Origin: Fischerella sp. JS2
GTDB taxonomy: Bacteria; Cyanobacteriota; Cyanobacteriia; Cyanobacteriales; Nostocaceae
DNA length: 64,000 nucleotides
Direction: 5' to 3'
Assembly: GCF_032393985.1 (NCBI RefSeq)
Contig: NZ_CP135918.1
Location: 1 to 64,000 of the forward strand
Part shown: one piece after another, positions 51,978-61,324 of the stretch
Layout: the number at the start of each line of letters is the position of its first letter
Position numbering within the stretch: the stretch's first letter is position 1
Position numbers and translations under genes: made by a program
The notes under the pieces: model-generated
The model's database searches: none
What the model was told of the DNA's origin: nothing
The model's input: only the letters and a program-made list of their open reading frames with translations

Positions 51978-53837
51978 CTATCCAAAAGAAGTTGCTACAA
52001 CCCGAAAACCACATATCCGTAATCCCCCATCTGCTTCGTTCCAGCTGCGACTGGCGCTACGGCAAAGTTCTGGACTAAAACTCCAAGAACCACCCCGCAA
52101 CACTCGACGGTGCATATCTCCACCGACTTCCCATACTGTTCCATCTGTAGGAGCGCCATCATAATTTTTATGCCAAGGATCAGCACACCATTCCCAGACT
52201 AGCCCATGCATATCGTATAGGCCAAAGGCATTTGCCACACCAAAACTACCCACTGGTGTTGTTTCTTTGCGATATTTACTTTTGATTTCTGAAGATTCGC
52301 CGCTACTGCAATTAGCTAACTCAGAGGTAATTGTTTCACCAAAATGGAAAGGTGTTGTTGTACCTGCACGACAAGCATATTCCCATTCGGCTTCGCTGGG
52401 TAAGCGATAATGTCGCCTTGTTTTTTTCCACAAGCGCGCACAAAATTCTACTGCTTCGTGCCATGATACATTTTCTACTGGTCGATTAGCACCCTTGAAT
52501 TTTGATGGGTAAGGATTTAAAGATTGTTTGACTTTAGGTAAAGCTGCAACTGCTTTCCACTGTGCTTGTGTGACAGGATATTTCCCTATAAAAAAGGGTT
52601 CGACGGTAACTTGATGTTGCGGACGTTCATCAGCATCTCCTTCTTCTTCAGTTGCACCCATTAAGAAATAACCGCCTGGGATAGCTACCATTTCCATTGT
52701 TACCCCATTACCCAAATCTTCTGTATAGTAGTTGGCGGTGCGATAATCACGCTTAATTTCCCTGCCTGTAGAGTCTACCGTTACTGTATCAAATTCAAAA
52801 ACTTCTAAAGTAGGAAATCCTGGTGTTACTGATTGTGGTATTGTTGTCAATAATTGGGTTTGGTGTGGCGTGAAAGTTGGTGATGTTGTAGATACAACAG
52901 GTAATGAGAAAGATGATTTTTGGGGATTTAAATCTTTGAGAACTTCTGCTGCTGATTGATATCTTTCTGAGGCTAAATGTTTCAGTAATTTATCTAAAAT
53001 ATTTCCTAAATCTTCGCTGACAGTAATCCCTTTTTCTTCGAGAATTTGCCGCCATAACCATTTACAACTCATAGGATCAAAGAGGCGGTCATGAATTTGA
53101 CCATAAGCATCTCGTATAGGTAAACATCCAGTGATTAGGCGCGCACAAGTCACTCCTAAAGCATACAAATCACTGGCATGACAAGCAAAGCCTGCCATTT
53201 GTTCACTAGGTGCATAACCCAGTGTATAAAGAACTGTAGCTTGTCTAGCTAAGCTTGTTTGTGTAACTTGTTTAGCGCCACCAAAATCAATTAATACTAG
53301 TTTGCCATCGCTTTGACGGCGAATAATATTTTCTGGCTTGATATCACGATGAATGACGTTACGTGAATGGATAAATTCTAAAACTGGTAATAAGTCAGCT
53401 AAAAGTTCTCGGATTTTTTCTTCGGTAAAAGATTGTTGAATAACTTCTGTAAAAAGAGTCTGTCCTTGAATAAATTCTTGTACTAAATACAAGCTTGTAC
53501 CTTGTTCAAAGTAAGCCAATAATCTTGGAATTTGTAGATGATTTTCTCCTAGTTCATATAGTCGGAAAGCTTCTTCTTTGAATAATTCTGCTGCTTTAGT
53601 GCGTTCAGATGTACCATGAACTTGTGGAAAAAATTGCTTGATAACGCAGGGAGCATTGAGTCTATCAATGTCTTCTGCTGCATAAGTTCTGCTAAACCCG
53701 CCTTCGCCTAATAATCTCGATACGTGGTAGCGGTTACGTAATAATTCACCAAAGTTGCTTTGTCCGCAACTAATGCAAAACCTATTTTCATCAGCATTGA
53801 AGGGATTTGAGCAATTGGGATTTTGGCAGATTTGCAT
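51978..53837 (-). CDS. Serine/threonine protein kinase fused to formylglycine-generating-enzyme-like domain
   Basis: A 619-residue cytoplasmic fusion. The N-terminal zinc-ribbon Cys set (CQNPNC, CISCGQ) is followed by a Hanks-type kinase: GEGGFSRTYAAED (Gly loop), VIHRDIKPENIIR (catalytic Asp) and LIDFGGAKQ (DFG). A linker of about 100 residues leads to a SUMF1/FGE-type domain (about 365-617): IPGGYFLMGATEEEGDADER P, PVTQAQWKAV, RLPSEAEWEYACRAGTT and VLRGGSWSFSPELCRSASRS. Such kinase-FGE fusions are frequent in filamentous cyanobacteria; the FGE part more often acts as a binding module than a sulfatase activator. Substrates are unknown. Confidence 0.94.
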   Translation of the reverse strand: MQICQNPNCSNPFNADENRFCISCGQSNFGELLRNRYHVSRLLGEGGFSRTYAAEDIDRLNAPCVIKQFFPQVHGTSERTKAAELFKEEAFRLYELGENHLQIPRLLAYFEQGTSLYLVQEFIQGQTLFTEVIQQSFTEEKIRELLADLLPVLEFIHSRNVIHRDIKPENIIRRQSDGKLVLIDFGGAKQVTQTSLARQATVLYTLGYAPSEQMAGFACHASDLYALGVTCARLITGCLPIRDAYGQIHDRLFDPMSCKWLWRQILEEKGITVSEDLGNILDKLLKHLASERYQSAAEVLKDLNPQKSSFSLPVVSTTSPTFTPHQTQLLTTIPQSVTPGFPTLEVFEFDTVTVDSTGREIKRDYRTANYYTEDLGNGVTMEMVAIPGGYFLMGATEEEGDADERPQHQVTVEPFFIGKYPVTQAQWKAVAALPKVKQSLNPYPSKFKGANRPVENVSWHEAVEFCARLWKKTRRHYRLPSEAEWEYACRAGTTTPFHFGETITSELANCSSGESSEIKSKYRKETTPVGSFGVANAFGLYDMHGLVWEWCADPWHKNYDGAPTDGTVWEVGGDMHRRVLRGGSWSFSPELCRSASRSWNEADGGLRICGFRVVATSFG

Positions 53838-54099
53838 AGCCGAGCCAGGGATTACATCTTTTCGAGAGCAGGCCCAATACTATCTATATCGAAAACAGAT
53901 ATGTGGACAAATAAGCATGAGTATTAGTTCATCTGTAATATTGCTCGTACAGAAGATGATACAGATGAAGAAATCCTTTATTTATTTGTTTACCTGTACT
54001 TTAGAACTTTTTAAATATAAATAAATATGAGCGCACAGTTTTCCATTCTGAAGAGGATAATAGCGGAAGCGATCGCTCTTGTCAAGCGCCAGTGTTGGG

Positions 54100-54145
54100 G
54101 AGGTGGGGAGTGGGGGATGGGGAGGTGAGGAGTGTGAGGAGAATA
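54100..54145. repeat. GGGGAGGTGAGGAGTGTGAGGAG repeat
   Basis: A G-rich tract with GGTGGGGAGTGGGGGATGG and GGTGAGGAGTGTGAGGAG, matching the repeat DNA found at the ends of dnaA, menC and the pentapeptide-TPR gene. It lies just after the potC-like stop. Confidence 0.7.
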
Positions 54146-54174
54146 AATAGTGACTAATGACAATTGACCATTGA

Positions 54175-54999
54175 CTATTGGCTCTTTCTTTGTGAAGAAG
54201 CACGGATTAATTCGGCGATTAAAGCGACTGTTGCAGAGATTACAATTAGAATGACGCTGAGAGCGTTAATATCGGGTTTTACTCCTGTTCTAATACGACT
54301 GAAAATTTCCATTGGTAGAGTGTTGGAACCACTACCAGCAGTAAATGTGGCGATGAGAAAGTCATCCAAACTCAAGACAAATGCTAACAAACAACCTGCG
54401 ATAATACCAGGCATTAATTGAGGTAATAACACTTTGATAAAAGCCTGCGCTGGTGTTGCTCCTAAATCTAAGGCGGCTTCTTCTAAATGGGGATCTAAGT
54501 TAGTCAATCTCGCTGAAACAACTAGACTAATGTAAGCCAGACAAAATACTACGTGAGCTGCGACAATAGTCCATATACTCAAAGAAATGCCAAGTAGGGG
54601 AATCGCAACTGCTGCGAGAAACACCAAAGTCGCAACTGCGATCGCAATATCGGGAATAATCAATGGTAGGTAAGAAATACCGCGATACAAGGCTTTCCCT
54701 GGAAATTGATAGCGTGCTAACCCCACCGCCATTAAAGTTCCCAGTACTGCTGATATACCTACAGCACTGAAGGCAACTATTAAACTATTTTTTAAAGCCA
54801 ATATAATTCGCTGATCATTAAATAGTTGGCGATACCAATCTAGGGTGAAGCCTTGCCAGGTGGCACTGTAAGGTGATTTATTGAAGCTATAAAAAGCCAA
54901 TACTAAGATTGGTAGGTACATGAACACAAACATTAATAGCGAGAAAACCGCTTGCCAAGATAAGACACGCGGTTTTTTTTGTAAATGAGATATGTTCAC
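54175..54999 (-). CDS. potC: PotC-type polyamine ABC transporter permease (no linked partners)
   Basis: A 274-residue inner-membrane permease with six predicted helices, starting MNISHLQKKPRVLSWQAVFS. YLPILVLAFYSFNKSPYS and the EAA loop EEAALDLGATPAQAFIKVLL P are typical of the PotC/YdcV group. It would import polyamines with PotA, PotB and PotD, but none of these is adjacent; its neighbours are a kinase-FGE gene and a hybrid kinase. The other subunits may be elsewhere or may have separated. Family-level identification is firm; substrate is inferred. Confidence 0.88.
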   Translation of the reverse strand: MNISHLQKKPRVLSWQAVFSLLMFVFMYLPILVLAFYSFNKSPYSATWQGFTLDWYRQLFNDQRIILALKNSLIVAFSAVGISAVLGTLMAVGLARYQFPGKALYRGISYLPLIIPDIAIAVATLVFLAAVAIPLLGISLSIWTIVAAHVVFCLAYISLVVSARLTNLDPHLEEAALDLGATPAQAFIKVLLPQLMPGIIAGCLLAFVLSLDDFLIATFTAGSGSNTLPMEIFSRIRTGVKPDINALSVILIVISATVALIAELIRASSQRKSQ

Positions 55000-55149
55000 G
55001 CTTATGACTTTGATATTTTATTTATCTGATCAGCGTAAAGCTAGCACAGTTAAGCATAAAAGTCAAGAATAAACGCAGGGAGCAGAAGGCAGAAACAATT
55101 TTCATCCTTTGTTGTGATATTTTCTCATGAATAGCTGACTTGAAAGTAA

Positions 55150-55214
55150 CCTCATCCTATCCAGAAAGACTACCCCTCTCCTTTGCAAGGAGAGGAGCTA
55201 GGGGTGAGGTTTTT
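55150..55214 (+). terminator. CCTCACCCC-type hairpin, possible terminator
   Basis: Arms CCTCATCC (55150-55157) and GGGGTGAGG (55201-55209) with an inner CTCTCCTTTGCAAGGAGAG hairpin (55177-55195), followed by a T5 run. A related copy terminates the oxidoreductase gene at 61162-61225. It lies between potC and the hybrid kinase. Confidence 0.65.
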
Positions 55215-55249
55215 CGTTCATTTTGGTTTATGCAGTTCATGAGTGTTAC

Positions 55250-58200
55250 TTAATTATTTCTTTTGCCACATAAATCTGCGATCGCTAACAATAATTGATC
55301 TGTATCGACTGGTTTGGCAATGTGGGTTTGGAAACCTGCTGCTAATAGTCGGGAGCGATCGCTATCTCCAGCATAGGCAGTTAAAGCGATCGCTGGGATA
55401 TTTCCGCCCTGTTCAGAAGCCACAGTTCTAATTTGCTCTATCAAAGTGTAGCCGTCTACCTCAGGCATCCCGATATCACTAATTAATAAGTCATGCTGCG
55501 ATTGTGCTAAGGCTGTGAGAGCTTGGTTTGCTGAACTGACAACAGTTACTGTTGCTCCATACTCTTTTAAACAATAGTCAAGAAAATTGCGTGTATCTAG
55601 ATCATCATCAACTACTAGTATCCGTAGTCCCGCCAGGTAGGAGGAGGTAAATTTATCTGATTGTTGTTCTGTGTCTTTCTCCCCACCTTCCCCTTGTTGT
55701 TCTATGAGGGGCAATCTTACAGTAAATGTGGCTCCTTGTCCTTCTCCTGGGCTATCAGCAGTGACGACACCGCCATGCAATTCCACTAAATGGCGGACTA
55801 TTGCTAGTCCTAATCCTAATCCACCAAATTTTCTGGTGGTACTGCTATCTGCTTGGCGAAAGTATTCAAATACGTGGGGTAGAAATTCTGAAGAAATACC
55901 CATACCTGTGTCTGTGACTGTGATTTGGGCGTAGCGGTTTTTGTGATGGGGTGGTGGGGTGGTGGGGTGGTGGGGAGAGTTTGATTCTACTTTCTCCCCA
56001 TTGCCCCTAATCCCCAACGCCTCTTTCTTTATGCCAGGGGACCCTTTCGGCAATCGCTCATGGGGGCCCCGAGTTCCCAATCTCCCCATTGCCCCTAATC
56101 CCCACTCCCTGTCGGTCGTGGGGGCCCCGAGTTCCCCATCTTTGACTACTTCTAGGCGCACTTCTACCCTACCGCCACTAGGTGTAAATTTAATCGCATT
56201 GGAAAGTAAATTGCCAACGACTTGCTGCAAGCGATTTGAGTCACCTTGAACGAGTATGGAAGAGGCGGAGAAATTTTTACCTACATTCCCCTTTGTCTCC
56301 CTTATCTCCCTTGTCCCCTGTGTCCCCGTCTCCTCTCCTTCTGGAGGTATATACTCAAGTTGAATTTTTTTGGTTTGTGCAGCTAGTTGCACAGTTTCTA
56401 ATGCCGCATCAATTACTGTTGTCAAATTGACTATGGCTAAATTGAGGCTGAGTTTCCCTCGGAGAATGCGAGAAACATCTAGTAAGTCATCAATTAGTTG
56501 AATTTGTAACTTGGCATTGCGTTCAATCGTATCTAAGGCACGATCTGTGGCTGTTGGATCTAACTTGCGATTTCTGAGTAATTTTGTCCAACCAAGAATA
56601 GGGTTGAGGGGCGATCGCAATTCGTGAGAAAGAATGGCTAGAAACTGATCTTTGACACGGTTAGCAGCTTCTGCTTCTGCACGGGCTGCTTGTTCCAACT
56701 CTAACAGGTAAGCGCGTTGTTGTTCTATTTGTTTTTGGTCGTGAATATCGGTACAAGTGCCAAACCATTTAATAATGTTTCCTTGATTGTCTGTGAGGGG
56801 ATAAGCTCTAACTAAATGCCAACGATAGGTACCGTCACTAGCTCTTTTGAAGCGCTGTTCGTTCTCAAAGGGAATTCCTGTTTGCAAAGATTCCTGCCAG
56901 CGTTGGTTAGTAGATTCTAAGTCATCTGGATGTAGTACTTGCTGCCAACCAGTTCCCACAGTTTCTTCTAGAGTTAACCCTGAATATTCACACCAGCGCT
57001 GATTTGTATAATCATTCAAACCTTGAGCATTAGTTGTCCAAACCATTTCGGGAATGCCTTCACTCAGCATTCTGTAGCGTTCTTCGCTTTGACGCAAGGC
57101 TTCTTCTGTGTGTTTGCGCTCGGTAATATCTTGGGTAGTACCCATCATCTGCACTGCTTTACCTGTGTAATCGTACAAGCAGCGACCTTTGGCTGCAATC
57201 CAATGTATACTATTGTTAGGCCAAATTACACGGAACTCGACATCATAATCAACCTTACCTTGAAGAGTTTGTCTAATTGCTTCATGGGTAGGTTGGCGAT
57301 CATCTGGATGCAGACAATTCAAAAACACTTCATAGCTCATTTCTGTATTGGCAGGTAGTCCAAACAGTTGCTTACATTTGGCAGTCCAAATTACTTCGTC
57401 GGTGGTGAGATCCCAAAACCACATTCCTAACTCTGCTGCTGCGGTGGCTAGGCGAATGCGTTCTTCACCTTCACGTAAGTCTGCTTCTGTTTGTTTGCGA
57501 TCGCTGATATCAGTAGTGATGCCAACTACTCTAATAATCTGATGATTATGGTCTCGTACTCCTAATCCTCGATCTTCTACCCACAGATAATGACCATCCT
57601 GATGACGGACTCGATACTGAGTGCAAAAACGGTCTCCTTGGGCTAGACTTTCTGTAAGCTCCTGTTCCACTTGTTGGAGATCATCAGGATGAATATGCGA
57701 TCGCCACCATGCTGAGGTTGGTTCAACTTCGTCTAACGTGTAACCTAAAAGCTCAGTTAAACCTTGAGTTCTGTTTACAGAATCACTTTTTCTATCCCAA
57801 TCGTAAATTAGGCAATTCGCAGCAGCAGCAGCGAGTTCAAACCGTTCATTACTTTGCCGTAAGGCAGTCTCTGTACGCCGTCGCTCTGTAAAATCTTCAC
57901 AGAAACCCAATATGCGCTGCGATAAACCTGCGGCTGTTCTCCGTAATACCGTATCATGACAACGTAACCAACGCCATTCACCGTTTGCATGTCGATATTG
58001 AAATTCAAAGCTAACTACTTCACCATCAGGAACAGAGTTGAGGCGATGATAATGAGCAGGAAGTCGAGCAATATCTTCAGGGTACATTCGTTGCAAAAGT
58101 GATTGCAGCCCTGTTGATTGAATTTCTTGTTGGGTGTAACCAAGAATTTGAGTAACTTGATGATTAATATAGATGACACGCTGCTCAACTAAATCATAAA

Positions 58201-58753
58201 GATACAGCGCACCTGAGCTACTACTAACAATTCTTTGAATTAAATTTGGACTGTCTCTTAAGGCTGTTGCTAAAGCAACTTCATTCACATCAAAAACCGA
58301 TTCTAGATTTGATATGACTGTAATCTCACTAAAAGTTGTGACAATACTATAAGGTTTAGTTGCTCCTGGTAAGAACAAAGGTTGTGAGTTCACAAGTAGC
58401 CAGACAAGCTTACCATGCGGCTGATACAATCCCATCACAATATCCAAACAGGCTTTACCTGTGGTTAGGGCAACCATAAATGGATGATTTTCCTTAGAAA
58501 AAGGAGAACCATCTACACTAATGGCTTGCCAAGGTGCATCCAGCCAATTACGCCCAATGAACTGCTCTGCCGTTAGTCCCAAAATCCGCTCCGACTCCGG
58601 ATTACAAGCCTGGATGCGACCATCCGCAAGCTGAAGCACCATTGCTTGTTCTTGATCTGTGGTCATCGCAGGCGTGAATTGTTGCGAAACTTGCTGCTGC
58701 CAAGACAGCTTGCCATCAGCCAATGGTTGTAGAGACTGCTCAAAATCTGGCAT
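55250..58753 (-). CDS. Five-PAS hybrid sensor histidine kinase with receiver domain
   Basis: A soluble 1167-residue kinase. Five PAS domains follow one another (about 35-150, 175-295, 305-420, 430-550 and 560-685; PAS-type segments such as ADGRIQACNPESERILGLT). The HisKA domain has FLAILSHELRSPLNPILGW with H710; the HATPase_c domain has QVVGNLLSNAIKFTPSGGRV, DTGMGIS and GLGLGLAIVRHL; and a C-terminal receiver has LLISDIGMPEVDG with D1093. About residues 870-938 (GELGAPTTDREWGLGAMGRL onward) and about 805-830 (GEETGTQGTREIRETKGNVG) are low-complexity stretches encoded by repeat DNA inside or just before the ATPase domain. Phosphotransfer within the protein is expected; the signal is unknown. 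Confidence 0.94.
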   Translation of the reverse strand: MPDFEQSLQPLADGKLSWQQQVSQQFTPAMTTDQEQAMVLQLADGRIQACNPESERILGLTAEQFIGRNWLDAPWQAISVDGSPFSKENHPFMVALTTGKACLDIVMGLYQPHGKLVWLLVNSQPLFLPGATKPYSIVTTFSEITVISNLESVFDVNEVALATALRDSPNLIQRIVSSSSGALYLYDLVEQRVIYINHQVTQILGYTQQEIQSTGLQSLLQRMYPEDIARLPAHYHRLNSVPDGEVVSFEFQYRHANGEWRWLRCHDTVLRRTAAGLSQRILGFCEDFTERRRTETALRQSNERFELAAAAANCLIYDWDRKSDSVNRTQGLTELLGYTLDEVEPTSAWWRSHIHPDDLQQVEQELTESLAQGDRFCTQYRVRHQDGHYLWVEDRGLGVRDHNHQIIRVVGITTDISDRKQTEADLREGEERIRLATAAAELGMWFWDLTTDEVIWTAKCKQLFGLPANTEMSYEVFLNCLHPDDRQPTHEAIRQTLQGKVDYDVEFRVIWPNNSIHWIAAKGRCLYDYTGKAVQMMGTTQDITERKHTEEALRQSEERYRMLSEGIPEMVWTTNAQGLNDYTNQRWCEYSGLTLEETVGTGWQQVLHPDDLESTNQRWQESLQTGIPFENEQRFKRASDGTYRWHLVRAYPLTDNQGNIIKWFGTCTDIHDQKQIEQQRAYLLELEQAARAEAEAANRVKDQFLAILSHELRSPLNPILGWTKLLRNRKLDPTATDRALDTIERNAKLQIQLIDDLLDVSRILRGKLSLNLAIVNLTTVIDAALETVQLAAQTKKIQLEYIPPEGEETGTQGTREIRETKGNVGKNFSASSILVQGDSNRLQQVVGNLLSNAIKFTPSGGRVEVRLEVVKDGELGAPTTDREWGLGAMGRLGTRGPHERLPKGSPGIKKEALGIRGNGEKVESNSPHHPTTPPPHHKNRYAQITVTDTGMGISSEFLPHVFEYFRQADSSTTRKFGGLGLGLAIVRHLVELHGGVVTADSPGEGQGATFTVRLPLIEQQGEGGEKDTEQQSDKFTSSYLAGLRILVVDDDLDTRNFLDYCLKEYGATVTVVSSANQALTALAQSQHDLLISDIGMPEVDGYTLIEQIRTVASEQGGNIPAIALTAYAGDSDRSRLLAAGFQTHIAKPVDTDQLLLAIADLCGKRNN
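55940..56145. repeat. G/C-rich repeat tract inside the hybrid kinase gene
   Basis: Tandem GGTGGTGGGGT, CTCCCCATTGCCCCTAATCC CC and two copies of GGGGGCCCCGAGTTCCC (about 56060 and 56121). The composition differs sharply from the surrounding gene, yet the reading frame is kept. Confidence 0.85.
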
Positions 58754-59171
58754 TTTTTATCCAATTGGAAAAATATACAAAATTTTAACTAAATTTATCT
58801 CTTAATGAATTAGATTTTATGACAAAATCTTCTATCCTAAGAAGGATGATAGATATTCTTTATTATTGATGTGTATTCAAAACTAGATTAGTAATTACTG
58901 GTTAGTAGGGACTGGTTTTGCTAAATATTTCATGATCCCAGTCTCTAACTATCATAAGCTAAATTAGTCTGTGTAGTAGTGAGTAGTTTATACTTGTTGA
59001 AAAAAATCCAGCAATAAAGAGCAACAAGTCATTATCTATTAACTACAGACTCCAATATTTATATCAATGTACATAAACTGAGATTACTCCTGGCGAAGGA
59101 GCAAATCAAGATTTTGATTGACTAGAGTGGTCATAGTAACGAAATCAATAAAAAACACAAAAAATTTTACT
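58754..59171. other. Divergent promoter region, no gene seen
   Basis: AT-rich DNA between the hybrid kinase and the small acidic protein gene, which should contain both promoters. A frame extending the downstream gene back to 59118 has no family support. Confidence 0.5.
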
Positions 59172-59501
59172 ATGAAAGACCAACAAGAAAATCAAATCAA
59201 TCAACCAGTAAGTGAAGATTGGCATTCCCAGGAAGAGCCAAACGTCAAGGAAAGAAATTTAACAGCAAATCCAGGCGATCGCATTGCCGATGAACCTCAA
59301 ACAATCGAAGAAAAAAGTCAACAGGTGGCTGTAGATTCTCCTGACATCACAGGAGACCACATTACAGTACCTACCTACTTTGTAGTCGAAGAACCAGATG
59401 GTGAAAAAAAGGCACTTCACCATGTTAAGGATGCAGAAGAAATTTCTGATGTGATTCGGCAAGCAAGAGTAGACGAAGAAGGTAATAGAGTTTGGTGGTA
59501 G
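59172..59501 (+). CDS. Hypothetical acidic protein, 109 aa
   Basis: An unrecognised, strongly acidic and hydrophilic protein starting MKDQQENQINQPVSEDWHSQ and ending VRIRQARVDEEGNRVWW-like (the last residues are NRVWW). No membrane segment or signal peptide. It looks partly disordered in the first half; the second half (PTYFVVEEPDGEKKALHHVK) could form a small domain. The ATG at 59172 is chosen over one 54 bases upstream, whose extra residues are unlike protein. It stands alone between a hybrid kinase and an oxidoreductase gene. Function unknown. Confidence 0.6.
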   Translation: MKDQQENQINQPVSEDWHSQEEPNVKERNLTANPGDRIADEPQTIEEKSQQVAVDSPDITGDHITVPTYFVVEEPDGEKKALHHVKDAEEISDVIRQARVDEEGNRVWW

Positions 59502-60029
59502 TTTGTTTAGCATCAACGATAAATTCATTGTTGATGGTTGGGTATAAACAAATATTAACTAAACATAAAAACAGCTTTAGATATTATCAATGTCTCTCTT
59601 CCTCACTGTTTCCAAAGGAGAGGAAGAGTAAGATTATTTTGAGTCTTTATCTAAAGCTGTTCTCATTCAATTCAGTTAAAGGCTATTTATAAATAAAGTA
59701 TTAATGGGGAGGTAAAAAGAGTAATGGATGTTCCTCCCGTTTTACTACCGTTGTGTAGCGGCACTATATTGGTATTGAAAGGAAAAAAATAAATGAAAAT
59801 GCACTTGCATTATATATTTTTAATGCATGATGCCCTGGTTTAACGCACCCTACAAATTTAAGAATTACTATGTCTTTGTGAATATGTAAAACTCTACAAA
59901 ATAAGTATCCTGTTAAATCAGAATACATTTGCGTAGAATAGTAGCGTTTTTAAACGCAGAGGCATGCTGAGTGTTTTTATAGAAATTTCACTACCTATTA
60001 ATAAAGCTATTCAAGCGGAGGAAAGGATA
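59502..60029. other. Intergenic region with one hairpin
   Basis: CTCTTCCTC (59596-59604) pairs with GAGGAAGAG (59620-59628), a possible terminator for the acidic-protein gene although its T run is weak. The rest is AT-rich. The 66-codon frame at 59492-59692 is not called. Confidence 0.55.
60017..60021 (+). promoter_or_regulatory. Strong ribosome-binding site of the oxidoreductase gene
   Basis: GGAGG eight bases before the ATG at 60030, which decides that start over the ATG 66 bases upstream. Confidence 0.75.
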
Positions 60030-61157
60030 ATGACATCTGTTCAAAACCAGAAAAACAGTAAAGTACGTTATGCAGTAATTGGACTAGGTTGGATTGCTCA
60101 AGAAACAGTCTTACCTGCTTTTGCAAATGCAGATAATTCGGAATTAATAGCATTATTTTCCGACGACTTAGTCAAGCGTCACGAACTAGGTGAAAAGTAT
60201 AATGTTCCCGTTTTTACCTACGAAGAATACGAAGCATTTCTCAGAAGTGGTGCAGCAGATGCAGTTTACATTGCTCTACCTAATCATCTGCATTGTGAAT
60301 ATACTGTCAAAGCAGCCAATGCCGGAGTACATGTACTTTGCGAAAAGCCGATGGCAGTAACAGAACTAGAATGTGAAGAAATGATTCGTGCTTGTCGTCA
60401 TAATAATGTCAAGCTAATGATTGCCTATCGCTTGCACTTTGATAAAGCCAATATGCAGGCAGTAGAAATTGTTAATTCTGGGAAAATAGGTGAACCGCGC
60501 ATTTTTAACTCTGTTTTTTCTCAGCAAGTAGCTGAAGGTAATGTACGCTTAGAGCCAATTTCTAATGGTGGCGGTACAGTCTATGACATGGGTGTTTATT
60601 GCATAAATGCTGCTCGTTATTTGTTCCAGGATGAACCTACAGAAGTAGTTGCCTTTTGTGCGAATAACGGTGAGAAGCGCTTTGAGGAAGTTGACGAAAT
60701 GACTAGCGCTATTATGCGTTTTCCTAACAATAAATTGGCATCTTTTACTTCTAGTTTTGGTGTTGCACCAGTCTCTACTTTTCAGATATTAGGAACAAAA
60801 GGCGATTTACGGATGGATTCTGCATACTCCTATCAAGGAGAACTAAATCAACAAATTACTATAGATAACCAGACTCAAGAGCAATCTTATCCTGCTGGTG
60901 ATCAGTTTGCTGCTGAAATTGTTTACTTCTCAGACTGCATACTGAATAACAAAGATCCAGAACCATCAGGAGAGGAAGGTTTAGCAGATGTTCGCATCAT
61001 TCGTGCTATTATCGCATCGGCACAAACAGCTAAACCTGTGGAACTGCGCGAGTTTAGAGAACAAACAAGACCAACAAGCGAACAGGTAATTCAAATTCCA
61101 GCCAGTGAAGAACAGCCAGATTTAGTTCATGCTGCTGATCCATCGGGTAATGCATGA
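60030..61157 (+). CDS. Gfo/Idh/MocA family NAD(P)-dependent oxidoreductase
   Basis: A 375-residue dehydrogenase. The Rossmann domain begins VRYAVIGLGWIAQETVLPAF with a GxGxxA-like nucleotide loop, and HVLCEKPMAVTELECEEMIR holds the E-K-P motif of the Gfo/Idh/MocA family. The C-terminal domain includes GGGTVYDMGVYCINAARYLF, the usual GGGxxxDxGxH-type substrate region (with Tyr for the final His here). It probably oxidises a sugar or polyol; the substrate is unknown. The ATG at 60030 has a strong GGAGG site. It is monocistronic and followed at once by a terminator. Confidence 0.93.
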   Translation: MTSVQNQKNSKVRYAVIGLGWIAQETVLPAFANADNSELIALFSDDLVKRHELGEKYNVPVFTYEEYEAFLRSGAADAVYIALPNHLHCEYTVKAANAGVHVLCEKPMAVTELECEEMIRACRHNNVKLMIAYRLHFDKANMQAVEIVNSGKIGEPRIFNSVFSQQVAEGNVRLEPISNGGGTVYDMGVYCINAARYLFQDEPTEVVAFCANNGEKRFEEVDEMTSAIMRFPNNKLASFTSSFGVAPVSTFQILGTKGDLRMDSAYSYQGELNQQITIDNQTQEQSYPAGDQFAAEIVYFSDCILNNKDPEPSGEEGLADVRIIRAIIASAQTAKPVELREFREQTRPTSEQVIQIPASEEQPDLVHAADPSGNA

Positions 61158-61161
61158 AAAA

Positions 61162-61225
61162 CCTCACCCCTAACCCCTCTCCTTGGCAAAGAGAGGGGTG
61201 TCTGATAAGACGGGGTGAGGTTTTA
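61162..61225 (+). terminator. CCTCACCCC/GGGGTGAGG terminator
   Basis: CCTCACCCC (61162-61170) pairs with GGGGTGAGG (61212-61220) followed by TTTTA, starting four bases after the oxidoreductase stop. It contains an inner CCCCTCTC/GAGAGGGG hairpin. It is a member of a dispersed repeat also seen at 55150. Confidence 0.85.
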
Positions 61226-61324
61226 TTCCAAAACTAGGGTTGGCCGGAAAAACTCACCTGAAGTATAAATGTATCTACGGTAAGGTTGAGTATTGATTAT
61301 AAGTAACAAATATTGCACACCAGT

